Origin: Sulfitobacter sp. DFL-14 | GTDB taxonomy: Bacteria > Pseudomonadota > Alphaproteobacteria > Rhodobacterales > Rhodobacteraceae | DNA length: 64,000 nucleotides | Assembly (NCBI RefSeq): GCF_003335585.1 | Contig: NZ_QBFD01000015.1 | Coordinates: 258,304 to 322,303 of the forward strand | Direction: 5' to 3' | In this document: positions 50,732 through 59,136 of the stretch, piece by piece | Position numbering within the stretch: the first letter of the stretch is position 1 | How the letters are laid out: each line of letters begins with the position of its first letter | Position numbers and translations under genes: made by a program | The notes under the pieces: model-generated | Databases searched by the model: none | Told to the model about the DNA's origin: nothing | Seen by the model: the letters and a program-made list of their open reading frames with translations, nothing else

Positions 50732-52216
50732 ATGGCAACAAGATCAACGCCACCCGAAATGCGTAGACTGACAGCATCCATCCGCGGCTTTGGCCGCAGC
50801 GAAGATGGATCCATTACGATCTTTGCCTGTTTCATGGTTCTCTGCATGCTGATGATCTGCGGCATTTCCGTCGACGTGATGCGTCACGAGATGGACCGCA
50901 GCCGCCTTCAGGCCACTGCGGACCGCGCCGTGCTTGCCGCGACCGCGCTGAACCAGCGCCTCGCCCCCGAAGATGTGGTGGCGGATTACTTCACAAAATC
51001 CGGCATCCGCGACTTCATGTCGAACGTCGAGGTCAGCGAGGGGCTCAGCTTTCGCACGGTGACCGTGGGTGCGTCGACCACCATGACCACTCAGTTCATG
51101 GATTACTTCGGCGTCGAAACGCTGAATGTCCCCGCCCTTGCCACCGCCGAAGACCGTGTGCCGAATGTGGAGATTTCGCTGGTCCTTGATATCTCCGGGT
51201 CGATGCGTTTCTCCAACCGCATGAATGATCTGCGGCCTGCCGCAGCGGATTTCCTCGACATTGTGCTGGATGACGCCAATGCCCAGAAAACCTCTGTCAC
51301 CCTTGTTCCCTATGCGGGCCAGACAAACCCCGGCCCTTTCATGTTCGACCGCCTGAACGGGGAACGCTATCCCGCAATGGCCATGGATGAGGCCGACGGT
51401 GGCATCCCGGAGCACCTCAGCCATGGCGAACTGCCACAAGATGCCATCGGCGGTGTCGGGCCGGATCAGAACACGCGCTACGTCTATCCCAACGTCTCTT
51501 CCTGCCTGGACATCGGGACCGGCGGCTTTTCCTCGGCAGAACTGCCATCGGGCATGCTTTACCCGCAGACGCCGCATTTCATGAACTGGGACATTGCCGG
51601 CGACGTGATGGACTGGGGCTGGTGCCCGCAGGATCAGACCTCGATCCAATACCTCAGCAATGACCGCGCCGACCTGAAAAATCTGATCAACAACATGCGG
51701 ATGCATGACGGTACCGGCACACATTACGCGATGAAATGGGCCGTCTCCATGCTTGACCCCTCGTCGCAGGACGATGTGACCGCGCTGGCTAATGCAGGTC
51801 TTGCGGCACCTGAATTCATCGGGCGGCCGGCATCCTATGGTGACAGCACAACGCAAAAGTACATCATCCTGATGACAGACGGCCAGATCACCGAACAGGT
51901 GCGCCCCATCGACACGATGGACGTTGAAAACCCGGTGCTTGAGCTGCAAAGGGGTCGGCACAACGAACGCGAAACGATCACCTCAGCGGGCACCAACGTC
52001 GACAGCTTCTTTCAGCAATGTGACCTCGCCAAAAGCAGGAGCCCGCGCCCGATCATCGTCTATACGATTGCCTTCGAGGCACCGGGAACGCCGGAACAGC
52101 AGATGCGCGATTGCGCCTCCTCCCCGTCTCACTTTTTCAAGGCAGACGGCGACAGCATCGCGGATGTCTTCGAGGCCATCGCCTATCAGATCCGGCAGCT
52201 GCGGCTGACCCAATAG
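50732..52216 (+). CDS. TadG-like protein with a von Willebrand A domain
   Basis: 494 aa. The N-terminal 60 residues (RSEDGSITIFACFMVLCMLMICGISVDVMRHEMDRSRLQATADRAVLAATAL) are the TadE/TadG-type class III signal: acidic residue, TM and helix. A vWA domain follows with MIDAS text LVLDISGSMRFSNRM (about 145-160) and KYIILMTDGQIT near 375. TadG-type pseudopilin-like proteins act in Tad/Flp pilus assembly or adhesion. GAGAGG precedes the ATG. No other tad gene is nearby, so it is a stand-alone copy. Confidence 0.88.
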   Translation: MATRSTPPEMRRLTASIRGFGRSEDGSITIFACFMVLCMLMICGISVDVMRHEMDRSRLQATADRAVLAATALNQRLAPEDVVADYFTKSGIRDFMSNVEVSEGLSFRTVTVGASTTMTTQFMDYFGVETLNVPALATAEDRVPNVEISLVLDISGSMRFSNRMNDLRPAAADFLDIVLDDANAQKTSVTLVPYAGQTNPGPFMFDRLNGERYPAMAMDEADGGIPEHLSHGELPQDAIGGVGPDQNTRYVYPNVSSCLDIGTGGFSSAELPSGMLYPQTPHFMNWDIAGDVMDWGWCPQDQTSIQYLSNDRADLKNLINNMRMHDGTGTHYAMKWAVSMLDPSSQDDVTALANAGLAAPEFIGRPASYGDSTTQKYIILMTDGQITEQVRPIDTMDVENPVLELQRGRHNERETITSAGTNVDSFFQQCDLAKSRSPRPIIVYTIAFEAPGTPEQQMRDCASSPSHFFKADGDSIADVFEAIAYQIRQLRLTQ

Positions 52217-52321
52217 CCGTTTCCCGGACACGACCCCCGCCGCCGGGCGCCATCGGGTGGACAGTGATCAGAACTGTCCGCCCGAATGGCGTGACCGGGT
52301 TCTATCGGTTCTGTAAAAAGC

Positions 52322-52398
52322 TGGTGACCCCGGCAGGATTCGAACCTGCAACCTGCCCCTTAGGAGGGGGCTGCTCTATCCAGTTGAGCCACGGGACC
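52322..52398 (-). tRNA. tRNA-Arg (anticodon CCT)
   Basis: On the minus strand, GGTCCCG (52398-52392) pairs with CGGGGTC with two wobbles, and the 3' end reads ACCA (CCA encoded at 52324-52322). The anticodon arm GCCCC/GGGGC encloses loop CTCCTAA with CCT at 34-36. The T arm has GGTTCGAATCC. 77 nt. Confidence 0.96.
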
Positions 52399-52520
52399 GC
52401 CGGGGAAGGGTCTAGCGCAGTGCGGCGGGCTTGTCATCGGCAGAAACGAAAACAAAGCCTGCGCTTGATCGTTGCCCATGCTTCGCGCTAACTGGTTGCT
52501 GAGTAATCAGGAATGAAAAT

Positions 52521-53555
52521 TTGACCACATCTTCCAAACGGCCGCTTACCCTCCGCGATGTATCCGAGGCCTGTGGCGTCTCGGAAATGACCGTGAGCAG
52601 AGTTTTGCGCAAGAGGGGGGATGTATCGGAAGCCACACGCAACCGGGTGCTGGCGGCGGCAAAGGAGCTGGGATACGTGCCAAATCAGATTGCTGGGTCG
52701 CTGGCCTCTCAACGGGTGAACCTGGTGGCGGTCATCATCCCGTCGCTGTCCAATATGGTTTTTCCCGAAGTTCTGAATGGCATCAATCAGGTCCTTGAGG
52801 ACACGCCGCTGCAACCCGTGGTCGGCGTAACGGACTACCTGCCCGAAAAAGAGGAACGGGTGCTTTACGAAATGCTGTCGTGGCGGCCATCGGGGGTGAT
52901 TATCGCCGGGCTGGAACATTCTGACGCGACCCGCGCCATGCTCAAGAACGCGGGCATTCCCGTGGTTGAGATCATGGACACTGACGGCCGGCCCGTTGAC
53001 GCGATGGTGGGTATCTCGCATCGCCGCGCGGGGCGCGAGATGGCCAATGCGATCCTCAAGGAAGGATATGAGCATATCGGCTTCATGGGCACCAAGATGC
53101 CGCTGGACCACCGCGCGCGCAAACGGTTCGAAGGCTTCACGGAAGCACTGGCCAAGGCGGGCGTCGAGATCGAGGATCGCGCGTTCTATTCCGGGGGGTC
53201 CGCGCTGGCCAAAGGTCGGGAAATGACGCAGGAGATGCTGGAACGCTCTCCGGACCTGGATTTCCTGTATTACTCCAACGACATGATCGGCGCAGGCGGC
53301 CTGTTGTATCTGATTGACCAGAAAATCGACATCCCGGGCCAGATCGGCCTGGCCGGCTTCAACGGGGTCGAGCTGTTGCAGGGGTTGCCACGGCAACTGG
53401 CGACGATGGACGCCTGCCGGAGCGAGATTGGCCAGGCGGCGGCAAAGATCGTTCTGAACTACACCTCCGAGACACCGGACCCGGATGTGCCGACGCAGGT
53501 GACCATGACGCCGACCCTGTCGTACGGGGACACCCTGCGCCGCCATCGCCGCTGA
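52521..53555 (+). CDS. LacI-family transcriptional regulator
   Basis: 344 aa from TTG 52521 with AGGAA upstream. The HTH is LTLRDVSEACGVSEMTVSRVLRKRGDVSEATRNRVLAAAKELGYVPNQIAGSL (residues about 9-60), followed by a type 1 periplasmic-binding-like effector domain (VAVIIPSLSNMVFPEVLNGINQVLE). It resembles GntR/IdnR-type regulators of sugar acid genes. No sugar operon is adjacent and the next gene starts only 2 nt after the stop, so it probably acts at a distance. Confidence 0.92.
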   Translation: MTTSSKRPLTLRDVSEACGVSEMTVSRVLRKRGDVSEATRNRVLAAAKELGYVPNQIAGSLASQRVNLVAVIIPSLSNMVFPEVLNGINQVLEDTPLQPVVGVTDYLPEKEERVLYEMLSWRPSGVIIAGLEHSDATRAMLKNAGIPVVEIMDTDGRPVDAMVGISHRRAGREMANAILKEGYEHIGFMGTKMPLDHRARKRFEGFTEALAKAGVEIEDRAFYSGGSALAKGREMTQEMLERSPDLDFLYYSNDMIGAGGLLYLIDQKIDIPGQIGLAGFNGVELLQGLPRQLATMDACRSEIGQAAAKIVLNYTSETPDPDVPTQVTMTPTLSYGDTLRRHRR

Positions 53556-53557
53556 CC

Positions 53558-54778
53558 ATGCTGACCCTGGGCAATGGCCAGGCGCGGCGGATATTCCTTG
53601 ACCGGCACCGCCTGTCCGACCCCCCTGTCGGCGAAGCAAGGGGTGCGGCACTGCACGGGCTGATCCATGACCTTGGCTTTGTGCAGCTGGACAGCATCAA
53701 CACCGTGGCCCGCGCGCATGACCTGATCCTGTTTTCGCGCAGGCAACGATACCGGCCGAAGGCGCTCAAGAACCTGTACGAACGTGACAGGGCGCTGTTC
53801 GAACACTGGACACATGATGCGGCTGTCATACCGATGGATTTCTATCCGCAGTGGAATCTCAGGCGCCAGCGCGACGCCGAAAAACTGCGCGCGCGGTGGC
53901 GCAACTGGCGGCGTGACGGGTTTGAGAAACGGTTTCAGAACGTGTTGGACCAGATCGCAGCCGAGGGGCCGCTGTGTTCATCCGATGTCGGAAAGGATGA
54001 AGCACGCGGGTCCGGCGGCTGGTGGGACTGGCACCCTTCCAAGACAGCACTGGAATATCTGTGGCGCTCTGGTGCGCTTTGTGTGGTCGGGCGCGACGGG
54101 TTCAAGAAACGCTATGACCTGACGGAGCGGGTGATCGAGCAGCATCTGCACGACCCCGCGAATTTCCCCGATGTTGCGGCCACGATCGACTGGTGCTGCG
54201 ATCAGGCCCTGGCGCGACTGGGGTTTGCCACCCATACCGAGATCGCCGCCTTCTGGGATCATGTCACCCCGGCAGAGGCCCGCGACTGGTGCGCAGAGGC
54301 ACTGGCAGCAGGCGCGCTGGAACAGGTGCAGGTCACCGGTGCGGACGGGTCCGTCAAACTCGCCTATGCGCGGCCAGGCCTTGATCAGGATCCGGCAGGC
54401 AACAAGGAGCCCACCAGCCGTTTGCGGGTGCTCAGCCCCTTTGATCCGGCCCTGCGGGACCGCAATCGCGCAGAACGGCTGTTCGGGTTCAACTACCGGA
54501 TCGAGGTCTTTGTGCCGGAAGCGAAACGCACCTTTGGCTACTACGTTTTTCCCATTCTCGAAGGCGACCGCATTGTTGGCCGTGTCGACATGAAGGCCTT
54601 TCGCGACGAGGATGTCTTGCGCGTCCGCGCGCTGTGGCCAGAGGGCAGGACACGCTGGGGCAGCGGACGGCAACGCGCCTTCGAGGCTGAACTGGAAAAA
54701 CTGTGCAAGCTTGCCGGTGTCAGCGGGGTCGCTTTTGAGGACGGCTGGCTGCGTCCCTCAGCGCAGAACTATCTCTGA
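53558..54778 (+). CDS. YcaQ/AlkX-type winged-helix DNA glycosylase family protein
   Basis: 406 aa. The AlkX/YcaQ (HTH_42) hallmarks are present: FVQLDSINTVARAHDLILFSR (catalytic Q-x-D), LFEHWTHDAAVIPMDFYP and LSPFDPALRDRNRAERLFGFNYRIEVFVPEAKRTFGYYVFPILEGDRIVGRVDMKAF. E. coli YcaQ unhooks interstrand DNA crosslinks. It starts 2 nt after the LacI stop, and converges with the IclR gene, overlapping it by 21 bp. Confidence 0.9.
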   Translation: MLTLGNGQARRIFLDRHRLSDPPVGEARGAALHGLIHDLGFVQLDSINTVARAHDLILFSRRQRYRPKALKNLYERDRALFEHWTHDAAVIPMDFYPQWNLRRQRDAEKLRARWRNWRRDGFEKRFQNVLDQIAAEGPLCSSDVGKDEARGSGGWWDWHPSKTALEYLWRSGALCVVGRDGFKKRYDLTERVIEQHLHDPANFPDVAATIDWCCDQALARLGFATHTEIAAFWDHVTPAEARDWCAEALAAGALEQVQVTGADGSVKLAYARPGLDQDPAGNKEPTSRLRVLSPFDPALRDRNRAERLFGFNYRIEVFVPEAKRTFGYYVFPILEGDRIVGRVDMKAFRDEDVLRVRALWPEGRTRWGSGRQRAFEAELEKLCKLAGVSGVAFEDGWLRPSAQNYL

Positions 54779-55531
54779 CAGATCGGCGGCAGCGGATCTG
54801 AGCCGGTCCAGATGCGCCTCCAGGTCGCCGATGCTGACACGCTGCGTCGGCGCATGGATGGAAAGTGTGGACATCAGCCGCTGCTGATCGTCCCAGATCG
54901 GAACGGCGACAGCGACCATGCCTTCCATGAACTCCTCGTCATCGGTGGAATAGTCACGCTTGCGCACCTCTTCGATGGCGCGATGCAGGACATCGGGATC
55001 GGTGAGTGTTCTTGATGTCTGCGGTTCCAGCGCTGCTGACGACAGGTATTTGCCCAACATCCGTGGCGGCAGTGTAGACAGGTACATCTTGCCGCTGGCG
55101 GTACAATGAAAGGGAACCGTGGTGCCGACGGGCAGTTGAATGCGCAGCGGCCATTTCGTCTCGACCCGGTCGAGATAGACCATCCCGTCCCGGTCCGGCA
55201 TCGCGACGTTGCAGGTTTCGCCAACGTCTTCGGTCAGCGCGTTCAGCACCGCCAGCCGTACCGTCCGCAACCGGCTGGAGGACAGGACATTGACCGAAAG
55301 CTTGCGCAGCCGCTGCCCCGCGGAATAGGACCGTCCGTCAATGTCGCGCTGAAGGAACCCCTCCTGCTCAAGCCTGTGGAACAGCCGATGCACCGTGGGT
55401 TTCGGCAATCCCAGAACTTCGTTCGCGGCGGTGGGCGTCATCGGTGCCCCGACACGCGCGATCTCTTCCAGCAAGAGCAACAGGCGCAAATTGGTCGGTA
55501 TCGCCTTTTCGCGTTCGCCGACATCATCCAT
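54758..55531 (-). CDS. IclR-family transcriptional regulator
   Basis: 257 aa. The N-terminal winged helix (IPTNLRLLLLLEEIARVGAPMTPTAANEVLGLPKPTVHRLFHRLEQEGFLQRD) is followed by an IclR effector domain (GETCNVAMPDRDGMVYLDRVETKWPLRIQLPVGTTVPFHCTASGKMYLS, and the C-terminal YSTDDEEFMEGMVAVAVPIWD). It is the nearest regulator of the TRAP/GMC/DadA catabolic cluster and lies 35 nt upstream of, and codirectional with, the leftward dctM, so it may be co-transcribed or regulate it. Effector unknown. Confidence 0.92.
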   Translation of the reverse strand: MDDVGEREKAIPTNLRLLLLLEEIARVGAPMTPTAANEVLGLPKPTVHRLFHRLEQEGFLQRDIDGRSYSAGQRLRKLSVNVLSSSRLRTVRLAVLNALTEDVGETCNVAMPDRDGMVYLDRVETKWPLRIQLPVGTTVPFHCTASGKMYLSTLPPRMLGKYLSSAALEPQTSRTLTDPDVLHRAIEEVRKRDYSTDDEEFMEGMVAVAVPIWDDQQRLMSTLSIHAPTQRVSIGDLEAHLDRLRSAAADLSEIVLR

Positions 55532-55566
55532 TGCGCTTCATCCGTCCGGGTTATGCCGCACACCGA

Positions 55567-56976
55567 TCAGTTCCAGAAGGTAAGAGCCCCGAACCACATC
55601 GGAATATGCTCGTACAGGTAACCGCCGGACAGCAGCGTTTTCGATAGAGAGGGGAAATACGCGACTGCGATCCACACTGCAACAAGCGATCCAAGATACA
55701 TCGTCGCGTAACGCAGCAAGCGGAAATAGGGCACACCTGTCACGCCGGAAGCGACGTAGAGGTTCAGCCCGTAGGGTGGCGTGATAAACCCGATGGAGGC
55801 ACCAACAAGGAAGATCACCGCAAACTGGATCGGATCGACACCCACGGAATGGGCGATGGGTGCGAGAATAGGGGCAAGAATGATCGTCACCGGCAGGGAT
55901 TCCAGGATCATGCCCGCGACAAAAACGATGGCCATCGCCGTGAACAGCACCGGGTAATAGCCGCCCATGCCCGTCACGAAGCCCGAGATCACCGATTGCG
56001 CGCCCAGCAGCGACAGGATCTGCTGCATTATCACGCTGACGGCGATCAGCGGTGCAAGGATGCCGGTGATCTGTGCCGACCGCACCACGATGGCGGGGAT
56101 ATCAAGCGGCGTGAACCCTTCGACAACCACCATGGAGACGAGCGATTTCTCCTCCACCGGGGTGTCGGGCTTGCTGCCCATCAGCTTGTTCAGGGGCCAG
56201 GACAGCACCCCCACGATGATGCAGAAACCCACCGTGACCCCTGCCGCCTCGGTCGGAGAGAACTTGCCGGTGTAGATGCCCCAAAGCACCAGACCGATGG
56301 CAAAGAAACCCAGCCAGGCACCAACGGCAGTCTTGAAGACGCGCCACGGGCTCAGCGCGATCAGGAAACCCCATTTGTTCACGGTGCATATGATGAAACA
56401 TGCCGCCATCATTGCCAGGACCATCAGGGTGCCGGGCACAATGCCTGCGATGAACAGATCAGAAATCGGCAGGTTCATCAGGAACCCGTAGACGATAAAG
56501 ATGATCGACGGCGGGATGATGATGCCGACCGTGCCGCCTGCCGCCGCTGTCGCTGCGGAAAACCGTTCGTCATAGCCGCCCTTGACCATTTCGGGATGCA
56601 GCATGGACCCGATGGTCGCCGTGGTGGCGGAGTTCGACCCGGAAATCGCCGCGAATAGCCCGCAGGCCCCGATGGAGGCCATGGCAAGCCCGCCGCGCAT
56701 CCAGCCCAGACAGGCATAGGCGAAATCCGACAACCGCCGGGCAATCCCCGATTTGTTGATCAGGTCCCCCGTCAGGATGAACAGCGGCATCGCCAACAGG
56801 GCAAAGCCCTTGTTGAAGACGTTCAGCAGTTCCGCACCGGTGTTATCCAGCGTCAGCCCCATGACAAAGGAACAGCCGACAACCCAATAGAAGATGACCA
56901 GCAACACCGGCGTGCCCAGCATGAACAACAGCGTGACACCCAGCGAAATCAGTGTGATCCAGGTCCCGTCGGTCAT
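55567..56976 (-). CDS. TRAP transporter large permease (DctM-like)
   Basis: 469 aa from ATG 56976, which overlaps the small permease stop (TGATG). About 13 TMs. DctM text is clear: GCSFVMGLTLDNTG, LAMPLFILTGDLINKSGIARRLSDFAYACLGWMRGGLAMASIGACGLFAAISGSNSATTATIGSMLHPEM and GIIIPPSIIFIVYGF. It couples Na+ import to substrate uptake, using the DctP-bound ligand. Last gene of the leftward TRAP operon. Confidence 0.94.
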   Translation of the reverse strand: MTDGTWITLISLGVTLLFMLGTPVLLVIFYWVVGCSFVMGLTLDNTGAELLNVFNKGFALLAMPLFILTGDLINKSGIARRLSDFAYACLGWMRGGLAMASIGACGLFAAISGSNSATTATIGSMLHPEMVKGGYDERFSAATAAAGGTVGIIIPPSIIFIVYGFLMNLPISDLFIAGIVPGTLMVLAMMAACFIICTVNKWGFLIALSPWRVFKTAVGAWLGFFAIGLVLWGIYTGKFSPTEAAGVTVGFCIIVGVLSWPLNKLMGSKPDTPVEEKSLVSMVVVEGFTPLDIPAIVVRSAQITGILAPLIAVSVIMQQILSLLGAQSVISGFVTGMGGYYPVLFTAMAIVFVAGMILESLPVTIILAPILAPIAHSVGVDPIQFAVIFLVGASIGFITPPYGLNLYVASGVTGVPYFRLLRYATMYLGSLVAVWIAVAYFPSLSKTLLSGGYLYEHIPMWFGALTFWN

Positions 56977-57674
56977 CAGACATCCCCCCCGATGACAGCT
57001 TGCTGGATCAGCGGCCGACCCTCGCGATAATTGCGCAGATCCTCCAGCAGGTTCTCGATCACCCGGCCGGCCATCAGGATAAAGGCCACGGGCACCGTGA
57101 TCAGGAACATCCATTGCATCAGATTGTCGGTCCCCAGCACGATCTGGAAGTTGTTATAGCTGTTGACCGTGACCCGCGCGGTCGTGGTGACGACGATGAT
57201 GCAAAAGCCCATCCACAACACCGCATCCAGGATCAGTGTCAGGATTTGCAGCTTTGGCGGCATGTTGGCGCGGAATTCGGCAAAGCTGAGATGGGTCCGC
57301 AAGCGCACGTTGAACGCGCAGCCGAACCAGGCCATCACCATGAACAGCAGCGGCGGGACAGTGGTGGACCAGGCCACCTGCCCGTGCCAGGCCTGTGGTA
57401 TCCACCAGATGTCCGCAGCAAAGCGCTGAATCACCCCGACAAAAATGATCAGGGCAATGACGATATAGGTCCAGACCACGATGGTCCGTTCCAGGTGCCG
57501 GTCAAGAAAGGGAACCGCCCGGTACATGTAATAGACCAGGATGCCGCCCAGTACCGTCATGGTGCCGAACACCCACCAGGCCGCCTCCGACCGATAGGCC
57601 TGTACGCTCGAATAATCTATGTCGCCGCTCAGGGTTGACGTGATGATCGTGGTTGCGTCCGCCCAGATGGACAT
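56976..57674 (-). CDS. TRAP transporter small permease (DctQ-like)
   Basis: 232 aa from ATG 57674 with GGAGGAAGG upstream. Four to five hydrophobic segments (GTMTVLGGILVYYMYRAV, TYIVIALIIFVGVIQRFAA, LFMVMAWFGCAFNVRLRTHLSF, DAVLWMGFCIIVVTTTA, FLITVPVAFILMAGRVIENLLEDL). The F/L-R-x-x-x-H-L stretch and W-G-C-A-F text are DctQ-like. It is long for the family, with extra N-terminal residues. It scaffolds DctM. Confidence 0.88.
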   Translation of the reverse strand: MSIWADATTIITSTLSGDIDYSSVQAYRSEAAWWVFGTMTVLGGILVYYMYRAVPFLDRHLERTIVVWTYIVIALIIFVGVIQRFAADIWWIPQAWHGQVAWSTTVPPLLFMVMAWFGCAFNVRLRTHLSFAEFRANMPPKLQILTLILDAVLWMGFCIIVVTTTARVTVNSYNNFQIVLGTDNLMQWMFLITVPVAFILMAGRVIENLLEDLRNYREGRPLIQQAVIGGDV

Positions 57675-57733
57675 CTGCCTTCCTCCCCGGAAAATGCATT
57701 GCGCCATCCCTCCCGATGGCGTGGTGCTATCAA

Positions 57734-57754
57734 ACCGGCCCCTGAGGGGCCGGT
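57734..57754 (-). terminator. Hairpin between DctP and DctQ of the leftward TRAP operon
   Basis: A perfect 9-bp stem ACCGGCCCC (57734-57742) / GGGGCCGGT (57746-57754) with a TGA loop, 32 nt past the dctP stop and 60 nt before the dctQ start. No T run follows, so it likely stabilises the dctP 3' end or partly attenuates. Confidence 0.65.
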
Positions 57755-57785
57755 CCCTACATCGTTCAATTCATGTCGGCCGGGT

Positions 57786-59018
57786 TCAGGCCTTCCACCA
57801 GCGCCGCGGCTCCACGTTTTCGGGCAGTGTATCGACGGGGATCTGACGGGCAATGTCATAGATTTCCTGATAGGTATCCAGACCACCGGCCCAACCGTTC
57901 AGACGCTCGCGCCATTCTTCCCAAAGCTGCGGCTGATACTGGGGCGAACACATTTCCTCGGCCATCTTGATCTGATCGTCGGGCAGGAAGACGTTGCGCA
58001 CGTTGTTCTCGGCAAAGATCGTGCCGGGCAGCTGCGGGTCAGAGAAACCGACGGTCTTGACCAGAGCGGCCTCGTTCGCGGCCTGCACGTGAATCTGCGT
58101 CAGATAGGCCGATTCCATCACCGCATCCTGCAGCGCACCATCCAGGCTGTCGAAGGCCGCGACGGACATCGCGGTATGCTCCGTTCCGCAGAAGAACTTG
58201 AGGTCGACCGATTGCGACACCACGGGCGACATATTGGCATAGGCCACGGCCGAGGCCCATGTCTCCGCCCCGTCGATCAGCCCCTGCTTGAGACCGTCGA
58301 GTGTCTCTTCCCAGGCCACCGGCACCGGGTTGAGGTTCAGCGCCTGCATCGCGATGCGGCCCAGCTGGGTTCCGGTCACGCGGTTCTTGGTGCCAAACAT
58401 TTCCTCCAGCTTGGTGATGGCAGGCTTGTCCTGCCAGCCCAGCCCCATCTGGATGCCGCGCAGCTCGCAATGGCTGAACAGGAACTTCAGACCGTGACGC
58501 TTCTCATAGGGGTCGCGCAGCAGCTTGACCGACTCCGGGCTGTAGAGGAAATGGTACTGCGCCGCGCGGGACGGGAACATATAGGCATAGTCCAGCACGT
58601 TGAGATAAGGCGCGCCACCGGCGGAGTTCTGTGTCGAGGCAGCGTAGATGTCCACGATGCCCTGCTGCGCCTTCTCCACACAGGAAGTCTGACCGCAGAT
58701 CTGGTTGTCGCCGATGAATTCGACCCGGATCTCCCCATCGGTCCGGCTTTCCAGGTCACGGGCGAATTCCAGACACCCGGCGCGTTCGATCAGCAGGTTG
58801 CGGGCGTTGAACCCGGAGGCGCCGAACTTGAACGTGACCTTGGGCTCTTTCGCGAACCGCTTTTCATAGGTCGATTCGGCAGCTTTCGCGAGATTGCCGA
58901 GGCTCATCGCGCCGCCGAAGGTACCCGCCGCAAGCAGGGTCGACGACATGCCGTACTGCCCAGCCAACCTGAACAAATCACGACGGGAAATGCCTTTCAG
59001 TTTCTCCTGAACACTCAT
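57786..59018 (-). CDS. TRAP substrate-binding protein with Tat signal (DctP-like)
   Basis: 410 aa from ATG 59018 with GGAGGAA upstream. A twin-Arg start (GISRRDLFRLAGQYGMSSTLLAAGTFGG) indicates Tat export, unusual among TRAP binding proteins. The DctP fold follows (TFKFGASGFNARNLLIERAG...FARDLESRTDGEIRVEFIGDNQICGQ; PVPVAWEETLDGLKQGLIDGAETW). The ligand is not predictable. First gene of the leftward TRAP operon, divergent from the GMC gene. Confidence 0.9.
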   Translation of the reverse strand: MSVQEKLKGISRRDLFRLAGQYGMSSTLLAAGTFGGAMSLGNLAKAAESTYEKRFAKEPKVTFKFGASGFNARNLLIERAGCLEFARDLESRTDGEIRVEFIGDNQICGQTSCVEKAQQGIVDIYAASTQNSAGGAPYLNVLDYAYMFPSRAAQYHFLYSPESVKLLRDPYEKRHGLKFLFSHCELRGIQMGLGWQDKPAITKLEEMFGTKNRVTGTQLGRIAMQALNLNPVPVAWEETLDGLKQGLIDGAETWASAVAYANMSPVVSQSVDLKFFCGTEHTAMSVAAFDSLDGALQDAVMESAYLTQIHVQAANEAALVKTVGFSDPQLPGTIFAENNVRNVFLPDDQIKMAEEMCSPQYQPQLWEEWRERLNGWAGGLDTYQEIYDIARQIPVDTLPENVEPRRWWKA

Positions 59019-59065
59019 TTTGGTTCCTCCCATTCAAGTGCTATTGTCAATTATTGAGACTTTTT

Positions 59066-59091
59066 GTTTCAAAAAACACTAGTATGGAAAC
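59066..59091. promoter_or_regulatory. Inverted repeat in the TRAP/GMC divergent promoter
   Basis: GTTTC (59066-59070) and GAAAC (59087-59091) form an inverted repeat with 16 nt between, in the 118-bp AT-rich gap shared by dctP and the GMC gene. It could be an operator for the nearby IclR regulator. The motif is short, so chance is possible. Confidence 0.35.
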
Positions 59092-59136
59092 GCGCATCTG
59101 TATACAAATTTCTTCACCGTGCGGAGGAGCAGTGGC

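Noticed and set aside
50639..50754. Possible small gene after GAGGAGG upstream of the TadG-like protein
   Set aside because: Only a TTG start, no recognisable product and it overlaps the start of the vWA gene in another frame.
52322..52398. tRNA-Arg as an integration site
   Set aside because: No integrase, direct repeat of the tRNA end or change in gene type is visible on either side.
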